Shown here piece by piece: positions 51,077 through 64,000 of a DNA stretch of 64,000 nucleotides. The notes below the pieces were generated by a model. It worked only from the letters and a program-made list of their open reading frames with translations. It searched no databases and was not told the origin of the DNA. Origin of the DNA: Ephydatia muelleri (lineage: Eukaryota; Porifera; Demospongiae; Spongillida; Spongillidae). Location: contig JABACO010000004.1 in the NCBI GenBank assembly GCA_013339895.1, forward strand, positions 9,015,213 to 9,079,212, read 5' to 3'. The translations under genes and the position numbers were made by a program. How positions within the stretch are numbered: position 1 is the first letter of the stretch; the number at the start of each line of letters is the position of its first letter.

Positions 51077-52059
51077 TCTGCATGTCAGTACTGCACTTGC
51101 ATGCATATTTGTACTTGCATGCATATTCAAAGTGATTTTGATCAACACATATAACCATAGATATTAGAGTAGAAGGATTGGAAACGGAGCACGTGAGCCA
51201 TTGAGCCCTGTACATTGCAAAGCGCGGACTCCGCGATGGTGTTAATTCGATGATATGACGCCTCGCCCCTCTTGAGAAGAAAGTAAGTTGAGAGCTTAGT
51301 ACAATCTGATAGAAGAATACGATAGCACAAAATGCGTACATTCAGGCAAACTTATCGCCATATTTATAGCCCTTTTGGACCCAAGATACAGAATTAGGAG
51401 GGCATACAATATTTTTAACAACTAACCGATACAACTCCCCTAAATATTTCTTTCTTTATAAACAAGTAGCGTGGCCAGATGGAGCACAAAATTTTACGTA
51501 CGGTGAGTTAGGTTGGAGGATCTTGGAGTAACTCCACATGTTATGTTTTTGGCATTGCCATGAACTAACCGACAAAACTACCCTGGTTATGCTTTTATGT
51601 CGATTCCAACATTTTTTTCAGATATATAACTACACCAATTCTACGTATGGTAGTCACCATTCGCCCGTAGCTAAGCTTGGGTTTTATCGTGAAAAAAAAA
51701 TTCAAAACGGGTTATCCATTTTGCTAATGCCCTAATATTACTACTTTGAAGGCTGTTGACAACCCTTCCCACAAGTTCACAATCTCTTTGCATGGGTTTG
51801 CTTTGTTAGTGTGTTACCAAAATAGTGTCTACAAGGATTGAATAATCATTTTTCCATATCCATATCTGTTTCATCAGAATGTATAACAGGACTGGCCACA
51901 AGTTTCGGTTGCACTGTCCAACAAAACATAGAACCAAAGTGTCTTCCAGTGAAGATTCCACTCGCAGCAATGTACATGTAATTGACATTTTTTGTTTAGC
52001 TAGGTTATGGGGGGGAGGGGGGGGGGGGAGTTGTTATCACTCTTTCTTTCCTTTTCACA

Positions 52060-54918
52060 TTGTTTAGAAGAAAATCTGGGCCAGTAGCTCATGATCTAGT
52101 ACCCGTAACTACATCGATGAGTGATGAAGAGGAAACAGTCTTTACAATTTCAATTCCTTTACACCTACTTCCTCTTCAGGTGAGTACGTCTTATAGCCTG
52201 GTGTTTGATTTAACTTTTTTCGCTGTATTCAGGTGTCAATACCGTTACAGATCTTCTCCGTAGGACCTGTTCCCAACCTAGCTTCCCTTCAGAGGCGTGT
52301 TGAATCACTATCAGTTTTTCCAGCATGTAAGCTGCTTATGTGCATGTATTGCAACTTTAATTTATCCGCACACAAAAATTCAAATTCAAACAGGTTGGGT
52401 GACCATCCCATGTGAAAGAGTCCTCATGTTCATGAAGGTTTCATGCATGGAACAAGAAGTGCAAGTTGACTTCAACCTACAAGTTACTGAAGACTTCACT
52501 TGGACCGGCCCTCCATTATGGTGGGAAAAAATTGAAGTATGGATCCAAGTGAACTGTTGAACAGTTTGCCTGAATTTATTAAATCAGGTTAGAACTGATT
52601 GGAATTTATATTTCTTTTACATCGTGCCTATTTTCATTAATTACTCTGTAGTGGAACATCTATGCATTGCTCTGACAGCCATTGACAAGTGTAAGGTCTG
52701 CATTGGGAATTATGACAACAAATTCCAAAACTTGATGACGAAGGAACATACCAGAGATAGTGGAAGTAAGAGACTCCAATGCAAATAAGTATGTTTTTAC
52801 AACTTTGGTTTTTTATAGGTCAAGTTATTGCCATTGTGGATACTACTTTAGTGGGAAATCGTACTATCTGCCACTCACAGTGTGAGATTCTGATTCTTGC
52901 AGATGAAGTGCGGTGCATCAAATGCCATGAGTATAGGAAGCGTCTTCACATGATGGTTTCTCGACTAAAACAGCAGCAGCACACAGATACAACTCACCCT
53001 AGCAGTCATGCCACTACCGTTTTTTGACACCTTCACAACTTTGTTCCCGGCTCCGTAACCTACATAAGGAACATGAAAATGTCAGGCGCAAAAATGAGCG
53101 ACTGAAGAAAAGGTTGGCTCTTTATTGCGACGGTGATGGAGGTGTGGAGGTTGATGATACATTACATCAAGACTTAAAGGTTATTATGCAGGAAAACTCC
53201 AGCAAATTTTCCTTATCACCAGACTCATTTGAAAAGGTGTTCTGGGAGCAGCAAGAGCAAGCAGCATCCGTGCAAAAAGCTAGCCTAATGAGATGGCATC
53301 CTTTGATGATAAAGTGGTGCCTGTACTTACGGCACTTATCAGGAAGTGCTTATGAGTTGTTGCATAATTTGGGTCTGAAGTTTCCATCTCAACGAACACT
53401 GAGGGATTATTCCTATATTTCACCCACCAGCATTGGTTTCTCGAATCAGGTTGACCAGCAACTGATGGAGGCTGCTAACATTGCAGAGTGTGAGGAATTC
53501 CAGAAGTGCATGTGTTCTCCTGCTGGTTGATGAGGTACACATCAAGGAAGATCTTGTCTTCGATAAACACAGTGGTGAACTGCTCTGTTACATAAATCTT
53601 GGCGAGACAAACAACCAGTTGTTGGATCTGGAACGATTGGTGTCAGATGATCAGAATCAAGAACTGGCATCATCAATTATCATCATAATGGTTCGGGGAC
53701 CCTTCACCCGATTGTGTTTCCCATACGCCCAGTTTTCTGCCTCTACACTTAGTGGTGACTTGCTCTATGACCCCATTGGGAGGCTGTATCTAGAATAGAG
53801 TTTTGTGGGTTTAAGGTTTTGGCTATCACAGCAGATGGGGCTTCATCGAATAGACGATTCTTTAAGCTGCATGATCCAACTGCTAAATTTCTCCACAAAA
53901 CGTTGAACACCCATGACCCAGATCGCTACAATCTTCTTTTTTCAGACCCACCACATCTGATTAAAACAACTAGGAATTGCTGGTCGCGGTGTAAGCTAGT
54001 GGTAAGCTACCAGTATTGAATGTATATTTATTTATATTTCAGTGTAATGGAAATCAAATCAGGTGGAGTTACTTGGAGGAATATATTTGGCTGACAATGA
54101 TCCATCTAAGACATCTCCTGGTTTGAGGCTTGTACCGAAACTGAAGTACGAACACATACATTTGACATCATTCTCTCGAATGCGGGTGGATTTAGCAGCA
54201 CAGGTAAGTTTATAATTCTAATTATGCACATAAGTAAGGTTACATCATTTTCTAGGTTCTCAGTGAAAAGGAATCCAAGTGACCTGTGGACCAGATGCTA
54301 CGGAGACTGTCAACTTATTGATAAGTTTGACAAGTTTATTGACTGCTTTAATGTATCAAGTTACCAAAAAGGAATGCGTTATAGGAAACCTTTTCAGGAG
54401 CCATATCGATCGGCAAATGATTTCAGACTGAAATGGCTTCAACAGGAGTTCCTGCCGTATTTAAATGACTGGGAAGGAAGTGTAAATGCTATGAACTGTT
54501 CCAAAAAGATAAAGAAATGTATGATGTTGAGTGCAGAAACACAACTTGGCATACGAATCACTGGTGAGTATTAGTAGCTATTCATTATTTAAATGATCAC
54601 TCTCCAATATATAGTTGCTTCATTTGTGGAACTTGTGAATCTGTTATTCACATTACCAGGAGTACCTTCCTGAGTGAACGGCTGTGCCAGGATCCCTTAG
54701 AGCAGTTCTTTGGGTGCCAGCGGCAGAGGGGTAGGACCAACGACAACCCTACTGTGAAGGAGTTCTGCAAGAACACTCAGGCTCTACGAGTGGTGAACTC
54801 TCTTTGTGCAGGCATTGTTAAAGGAAACTGCAGGGGCAAAAGGCATGCAAACCGCAGTATAAGTGAGATGGATTTACGCCCACTAGCTAAGCGACCCCGT
54901 ACCAAAAGCTGTACATAA
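52060..54918 (+). pseudogene. P-type transposase gene (several exons, probably frame-damaged)
   Basis: Upstream exons (52063-52560, 52640-53010) encode a non-THAP N-terminus ending in a Cys-rich domain (VCIGNYDNKFQ, HSQCEILILADEVRCIKCHE). 53024-53530 has a coiled coil (LHKEHENVRRKNERLKKRL), then KWCLYLRHLSGSAYELL and LKFPSQRTLRDYS. 53515-53800 has LLLVDEVHIKEDLVFDKHSG and MVRGPFTRLCFPYAQF; 53800-54005 AITADGASSNRRFF and DPPHLIKTTRNCW; 54254-54565 LIDKFDKFIDCFNVSS; 54660-54918 DPLEQFFGCQRQRG and NDNPTVKEF before TAA. The RNase H-like Asp residues (DEVHI, TADGA) are present. It may be spliced; stops between frames near 53525 and 53795 suggest damage, though short introns cannot be excluded. Confidence 0.75.
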
Positions 54919-55126
54919 ATGCAAGTCCATCAGTATTTGGATGAATGTAAAATGAATGTGATTCAAATGTGACTGCCAGGTGATACACAATGCCGTGTGT
55001 AATAAATAATACTAATAGCTACTGCAATGTTTTACGAAGTGCCTTTTTCTTTTGTAGTACTTGGCTCTACTTTTGGTTGTACTGTTCAATCCATGCACTT
55101 GTATAGGCAAATCCTCTGACTGTGAC

Positions 55127-56168
55127 CTACAACTTTGTTATCTTTTTAAGCAGCAGCTTCTCCTCATTTTCATCCAATTGAACAGTAGCTATACTCCAAA
55201 AGAAGAGCACGTCTTCACAGGACAAAATAGCATTGCTTAGTTGCTTTACGTCCAAAGCAGACTGCTTACTTGAAGGATTGCATATAAAACGTCTCACTTC
55301 TTCCTCCATGGCATAAAATATTGGAAACACATCATCCTTAATGTGCCACAATCCTCCCCGATCTATGATCCATCCATAGTGATGAATCTTCACTGGTCTC
55401 ACATTCACTGTCAACTGCACTGTCACGTCGCAACATCTCCATACATAAGAATAGGTCCTGTTTAGATGGATCTGTAGAGGATTTTAGTTTTTTAGAGACT
55501 TGTTCACAGACATATCCTGCAGCATATCGTAAAGCATTTTCTTCTGCTCTTGTTAGTTCAACTACTTGCTCTTCATCCTGCTGTTGTAGTGCACTCACCT
55601 TGCTCGCTAATACTTTCTTAAATATTATGTCTGTAATTTGTTGTAAGAGGTGAGGATGTACAGCTTCCTCATGGCAGTGTTTAAATAAACCTTCCCACTT
55701 GCTTCGAAAGTCTGCTGACGTTCGTAACTTGTGAAACGCTGTCACATCTTCTCGCGACCAGCATTAATCTTTTTAGAGGTATTGAGGCGATCGGCTACTA
55801 CCTCGAACTGGATGTGAAGTGCTGAATAAAACTCTTCAGCAACTGCCTTGTTTTCTTCGACTTTTAATCAATCATGTAGTCTGTGAGCAGCTTTTTTACA
55901 AACGTCCGCTACTGGTGATGAGAGGTTGAAGGTATCTTTCTTAAGTAAACTCTCCACTATTTCTAATAGAGTGCCTAATAATAAAGAAACAACTAAGTAT
56001 ATATGACGGAACTCGACCTCGTTTGAAATACATACCTGTATCACTGGATTCCACAAAAGGAGCTGTTGCCTTCGAGCACGCGGCCATTTCAAATATGATA
56101 AGCGGTCTGAGTACGAGGAACATCGAGGAGTCGGCGTGTGAAGCAGTGTTAATTGAGTCCGTTTCCAA
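55127..56168 (-). pseudogene. Second gene of the P-like transposon, unknown function
   Basis: Starting close to the right TIR, frames give MFLVLRPLIIFEMAACSKAT, a GT-AG intron at about 55975-56033, TLLEIVESLLKKDTFNLSSP, KVEENKAVAEEFYSALHIQF, FRSKWEGLFKHCHEEAVHPH, LTRAEENALRYAAGYVCEQV and, one frame on, MEEEVRRFICNPSSKQSALD, stopping at 55127. A stop near 55868 and slips near 55745 and 55400 break it. The E-N-A-L-R-Y-x-A-G-Y-V block recurs in repetitive sponge and cnidarian proteins as far as I recall; no enzymatic motif is visible. It lies convergent with the transposase, 209 bp apart. Confidence 0.55.
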
Positions 56169-56182
56169 TCCTTCTACTCATG

Positions 56183-56560
56183 ATATAACACACATGCAGC
56201 ACTGCTTGAATGATCAGGCAGATAATTCTCATTTTGTGAGCATGTATGTATATATGCACTTGGCGTTCAAAGTATTAAATTATATAAGCGTGCTGTAGTC
56301 AGCTGAAAGCTTCACAGTTTGTACATGAAGGTCGATATTGGATTGGTGGATGCCAAACCAGACAGGAAGGCTGACCATGGAAGAAGTTGATGCCACATAC
56401 ATGACACTGCTTCCAGGAGTTGCACCAGGGTGCTAAGGATCACTTTGCCGGTTGAGTTCCTTCTAGCATGTACTGGAGGATGCTAAATTACAGCCACTCC
56501 TGATCATACAAATTGGGGCTGGATTTTGTATAGGTGCTTCAATACAATATAAACATGTAC
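56183..56560. repeat. Right half of the dispersed repeat hit by the P-like element
   Basis: Matches 40300-40690 (GATCAGGCAGATAATTCTCA, GATGCCAAACCAGACAGGAA, GGGGCTGGATTTTGTATAGG). Its left half is at 51077-51155. Confidence 0.85.
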
Positions 56561-56875
56561 ATGTATTGTAGTAAGGCACTTTAGGCAATGAAAGATATAT
56601 CGGTATATTGCTGTGGGTATGTGCTGAGAGTGCGCTAATTTTGAAGTCCATTTAGACATGTGTTGTGTTTGAGCACAGGTAGAAAGGATGGGATGATCCT
56701 GATATTAAATTGATAGAACTCCTATACACATGTACACACATGTTCGCACAGATTTATGTGTAAAATGTTTACACTGTAAATTAAATGTATTTCATATTGC
56801 AATTAAATTGTTTACGATATATATATTGTCAATAAACTGAAATGCATAAATGCAAAATGTTGTGGGACATGATTG

Positions 56876-59735
<2,860 letters not shown>

Positions 59736-60164
59736 CTGCGTGTGAAATCAGATCACGATGATCAAATAAGTGCATTGTTGATAATTCAGCACCTTACAAC
59801 TCCACGACATGCAGACACTCCGATTCTCAGTGCACAAGAAGCATGTGTAGAGGGCATTTCAGACCGGCTTCTGGAAATGTCTAATTTTTAGAATTCTAAC
59901 ATGCGTTAGGTCCCTTTTCGCGGAAACGATCCAAATACACGTATACCATAATAAACATCAAGTTAATCTGAGACTGAACGATTACATACGTCCGATCTAT
60001 TTTTTTTTGTAACGACCCTACCAAAAACGTCATGTTCTAGCTATTGAAATGAATATTAATGATTGCATTAGTGTTCTTCGTCGCCATTATCAAATGCCAT
60101 GCGAGCATGTATTGAAGACTGGAGATATCATGCATAAACAGCATAGTAATCCAATCACAACACA

Positions 60165-63100
60165 TGAATTAGCAGTTGGAATAACTGTCGATACGTATAG
60201 AGGAGCATCCAATTCAACAGGGCGTGCCCTGTGTATGACTTACAACAACTGGCGCTATAGCAAATGGGACCAAACATGTCTTTTATGCATTCGCATGCAT
60301 CTAAAACCAGAGCTACACGTGAGCAAGCGTGACGGCGTGCCAGGGTTTAGGCACGCGAGTTTGGTTCTACATGTACAATAATGCAGCACGTGCCTGCAAA
60401 ACAAGAGGTGACCATGCACAATTGCATGATGTCTGACTATTTGTTTAGAGTACAGAATATATGTTACTGTAGATGCATGCGTGAAGATCGAATATGTGTT
60501 TCGCCGAGATACAACAAGTCGCCGAGATACAAGAAAACAGCTTCCAAAAGCCATGGCGCGTACAAGATATCTAATCGAAACTCAAAGTTTGCATGCCAAC
60601 TCACTATCTTGGTTGGATGTTTCTTCCGCCCGCCTCGAGACCCTTGCTGTACTGCGTTCATGACAGGACAGTTATTGCTGGACACTCCCAATGCTGTAAA
60701 AATAGATGTAACCTGAGTCGAACCCGAGACAATTAATCTTCAGGATTATTGAACCGTTAATTGCATGGATTGGAATGCAATCCAAACGTAATGTTGGATT
60801 GATTCTTTATCTATCATATTGAAATTGATTGGATTGATCTCAGTGCTATCTATTATTTTGGACAAACGTGGATCGATCTCAAATCTATGTGTCAATAAAG
60901 CCGGATTGCGTGTCGTGCATGTGTGTGTGTCTTGTGTGTGTGTCATGTGTGTGTATGTCTTATACAGAAGTTGATATGCAAGACAGTTTGAAAGGCATGT
61001 CAGTGTGCTGGGCGGACGAATAAGTTTTTTGGTCGCTATTTCTGAGAAATCAGATGTACTTTGAATTCGACTGGTCAGCTCGATCTTTCTAGCACAATTG
61101 CCGCTTCAAACCTGCAGCTTTGTGGTATCCTCATGGAGCACTTCTTTGTTTCAAGCCTTCCAAAAGTGGCCTGCCAAGAATCTAACCAATCAGTTTGAAG
61201 GCGTACATGTATAGTGATAGAACTACGTACATGTCCTGTATAAGCGTTGAAACATACAACCCTTAAAGTAATGCCGCGAGTGCTAAAGAGAATTACATGA
61301 GGCATATCCCACTGCATGGGTTCGAGAAAGGATTGTAATAGTTACCAATCCTTGTTGAGAGCTACTAGCTAGCTGGTTCATGTAGGTAACGATAAATTAA
61401 AAGAACAGATCACCGCATTGCACACTGCCATGAGGCATAACAGATATATTGTGTGCACACATGATTCTGAATGTTTGATCAGTCCCTATCGGCATGCGTT
61501 GCATGATTTATTTATCAACTACTGACATTTCAATCCATGCACATATACGTTGGCGTACCGCAGTAGCCACACCCTCGTGCAGAACGCTGTATTATCAATG
61601 TAGACTTTTGTTATTTTACTATTAAATGATACCAGATTTAACTGATTATACACGGAAAACGCAAATTTGCGTACGGAGCCCTGGCCGTGTAAGGACGACG
61701 TTGCCAGTAGTTACAATAATTGTGTAAGTACGGGCCGTAAACAAGTGATTGTTACCATGCAACAGGGTCTGTGCAAAGGTTAAATAGCTTTATATATTAC
61801 AGTCTTCATGTAGGGGAGGGATTCAGCGCGTGATAAGGTCTTCCAACCTGACACTGCACACTCAGCGCGTATACACGGCTATCAACACATCACTATATAT
61901 AAGAACATTCAGCGTTGGCTTACCAACATATCCCTAAGTACATTCAGCGTACAACCATGTGTGCACCCACACACAACACTAGCGTACTGTAATAGCTATG
62001 CGCTACCAGCTACAAACATAACTACATATACATGTATAGCTCATTAAGAGACTATATATACTAATGATCATCTCTGGCTCCAAAGTGTTGCGTTGATCAC
62101 AACCGCTGCAAAGCGAAACATCACAAGATCACAACAACAACAACAACAACAACAACAAAACAAGCACGCCATGCTGTATAGTACGGAAGTAATCTGATAC
62201 CATGGATGAAAATGATTACAATTCTGCGTACAATCGGTTAAATCAATGTGACATGTGCACGTGAGCCAAAGTTTCGTCGTCGACGTCATGAATTATTAAA
62301 AAGGTATTAAGATGATATTATCTAGCGTCATCTTTTAAATACATTTATGAATAAATTTTACTAATTATGCATGGTTGAAATTAATTTAAATGTCTTGATT
62401 TTAGTAAAAGGATACTTAATGTTTTTTTTTCATGGAAAATGCATATTATAATCAAATCGAATTTTAGAGTATATTAAACATGTTTGAAATTCAATGTGGA
62501 AAAAAAACACACAACAGGATGACCGCGTATGTATGGGCCATTTCTGAATATGTATATAAGTAATGTAAATGTGATGTGGTACGTCGAGAGCCAGTAGGCG
62601 TCCAATTCAACATGGCGTTACCTGAGATATCGTCATGGCGTTACCAGAGATAACGTCACACGAGGAAAAAAAAAAGGATTGAATTAAGTTAGATTTTATA
62701 TTGAAATGATTTTGAACAATCCTCTGCGTGATAAATCAGACAAGAGTCGGTTCAATCACGTAATGATTTCAAAATGAATCTGCACGTTTTTTTCCCGTGC
62801 GTCATGGCTTTGTAATAGATAACGTCTTGGCTTTACCAGAGAAAACGTCAAGCGTTACCAGAGATAACGTCATGGCGTTACCAGAGATGACGTGTGTATG
62901 ACTTTGAATTAACAATTGCCGCATATAAGAATTGTGACCAAACATGATATGGGATATGTGGGCAAGATGAAGTGGCGTATCGGTGTGTATGTAAATTATT
63001 AGTAATGCTGTTCGTATCTGCAAAACATGTAGAGACCACAATTGCATGCATATGGAGAAATGAGTGGTCACAAAAATTGTTCAAGTTACAAGTTATCAAA

Positions 63101-63427
63101 TTCTGAAATTGTCCGTTCTATGCAGAAAGGTACTAGATGCTAGAAAAATTTTTTCTAACGGGTATTTTTCTCCATTTTTGTTTACAAATAATATTCAAGT
63201 GTAATTGCATGGATTTTGTATGAAAAAATACTAATCTTGAATATTAATAAGTAACTAAATAAGATAAACCTAAGCACATGTTCAGCTCTATTAGCTGAAA
63301 TACATTGAGCATTAACAATGGGGTATAGAATGTTTTGGTTCCAGAAGTCAAAAAAAGAAAGAAGAGGTTTCCATAGACATGTACACAGATAGCACCTTTT
63401 TGATTATAATATTCCAGTATTTATAAA
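60165..63427. repeat. Dispersed ~3.2-kb repeat, copy B (uninterrupted)
   Basis: Matches copy A left part (43122-44775) followed directly by copy A right part (49020-51076), so the 44776-49019 stretch in copy A is later insertion. Edges are AATTAGCAGTTGGAATAACTG and ATTCCAGTATTTATAA. No transposase is recognisable; superfamily unknown. Confidence 0.85.
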
Positions 63428-64000
63428 CCCTGATTGTGATGAGATAAACTAAGTTTCCCCGGGTTCCTGGTTCACTATCCATTGGAGTGTTTTATCATGG
63501 TAGGTATGTGACAATTTTTACTATTAAATGCCTGGTTCCTGGTGAATGGAAAGCTATCAAGGTCATCCATTCACCTCATTAAAAAAGGCAGTAATGCCAT
63601 ACATGGATCCAGGTAGTCTTATTACATTATATCTTAGTTAAGTAAGCTAGTTATAAGTTAGTCAACTTATAATATTTAATAACTTCATGTCATTGATCAC
63701 GGGAGAGGTGATAGCCTATACACTAGCGCTGCGATTGTGAATATTTTGGGCGGAGGACTTAAACTGTCTGCCAGATGGAAACATGCATGCGCCTCCTCCT
63801 TCCCCGAGTTAAGGTGCCGCTCTTCTACTCCACTGCTTCAACTATCAGCTTCAATGCACAAAGAATACTGAATACTCAATTCAATATATAGACTGAGCAC
63901 GTTTATCTTCAGTATAAATTGCTAGCGGTGTTTTAAAGTCCGCGACAACATCTATGTTCTGTCATAGAAAACGTGAAACTACAATATTATAATCGATCGT
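63428..64000. other. No gene seen
   Basis: AT-rich sequence after repeat copy B. CCTGGTTCCTGGT-like phrases recur at 63464 and 63530; no ORF of note. Confidence 0.4.

Larger units (their letters stand above)
51148..56190 (+). mobile_element. P-element-like DNA transposon with two genes
   Basis: Terminal inverted repeats: GAGTAGAAGGATTGGAAAC... at 51167-51188 and its reverse complement at 56158-56179 (22 bp). The outermost bases read CAT on both sides, as in P elements. ATATAAC flanks the element at 51149-51155 and 56183-56189 (7 bp exact, 8 with one mismatch), and the contiguous paralogue at about 40300 shows the uninterrupted target. Inside are a spliced P-type transposase (plus strand, 52060-54918) and a second gene (minus strand, 56168-55127) ending tail to tail. 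The target is the dispersed repeat at 40234-40690. Confidence 0.88.

Overview
The window is eukaryotic and animal. It contains a long multi-exon gene with GT-AG introns whose product is recognisably a PRPF40-type U1 snRNP factor, a Death-domain gene, a four-span membrane-protein gene, and a dense load of animal-type transposons (P-like, hAT, Tc1/mariner, Ty3/Gypsy, a LINE, and TIR elements), with many GT/CA microsatellites and poly-C/poly-G runs. The mix of element families and the very frequent TACATGTA motif make a marine invertebrate likely. A demosponge is my best guess, but this is inference: nothing here names the species.

Layout. 1-8100 is a transposon graveyard: C-terminal and N-terminal hAT transposase pieces (1625-2201, 4480-4960), a 5'-inverted non-LTR element on the minus strand (2213-4012), a second LINE 3' end (about 5140-5402), and a decayed multi-exon repeat protein on the minus strand (6176-7330). 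8130-33847 is one minus-strand gene, PRPF40. I could join it as 29 exons with consistent phase into 926 codons: a Pro/Met/Gln-rich N-terminus, two WW domains, six FF domains and a Lys/Glu/Ser-rich tail. Its introns hold a 7.6-kb LTR retrotransposon (15058-22655) that itself carries two nested DNA transposons and an internal inversion, as well as a TIR element, a foldback element, a hAT fragment and several minisatellites. At 34007, about 160 bp from the PRPF40 start and pointing the other way, begins a nine-exon plus-strand gene (to 39300) for a 262-residue protein with an N-terminal Death domain and a Cys-rich C-terminus.

39667-51147 is again repeats: an unexplained 127-codon ORF, tandem LTRs of a small retroelement, a large poly-C minisatellite, a dispersed ~3.2-kb repeat, and a young LTR element whose only long ORF fuses gag-protease to integrase ends with reverse transcriptase missing. 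51148-56190 is a P-element-like transposon with terminal repeats, a target duplication, a spliced transposase gene and a second gene on the opposite strand. 56876-59735 is a minus-strand gene for a membrane protein with about four spans and a Gln/Pro-rich PPxY tail (5' exon not found). 58470-63427 is mostly further copies of the ~3.2-kb repeat.

Host genes and transposons show no functional link apart from sharing introns. The host-level features of most interest are the compact divergent promoter shared by the splicing-factor and Death-domain genes, and possible alternative 3' ends. The most distinctive mobile features are the Gypsy element with integrase upstream of reverse transcriptase, the RecQ-helicase-bearing TIR element nested in it, and the two-gene P-like element.
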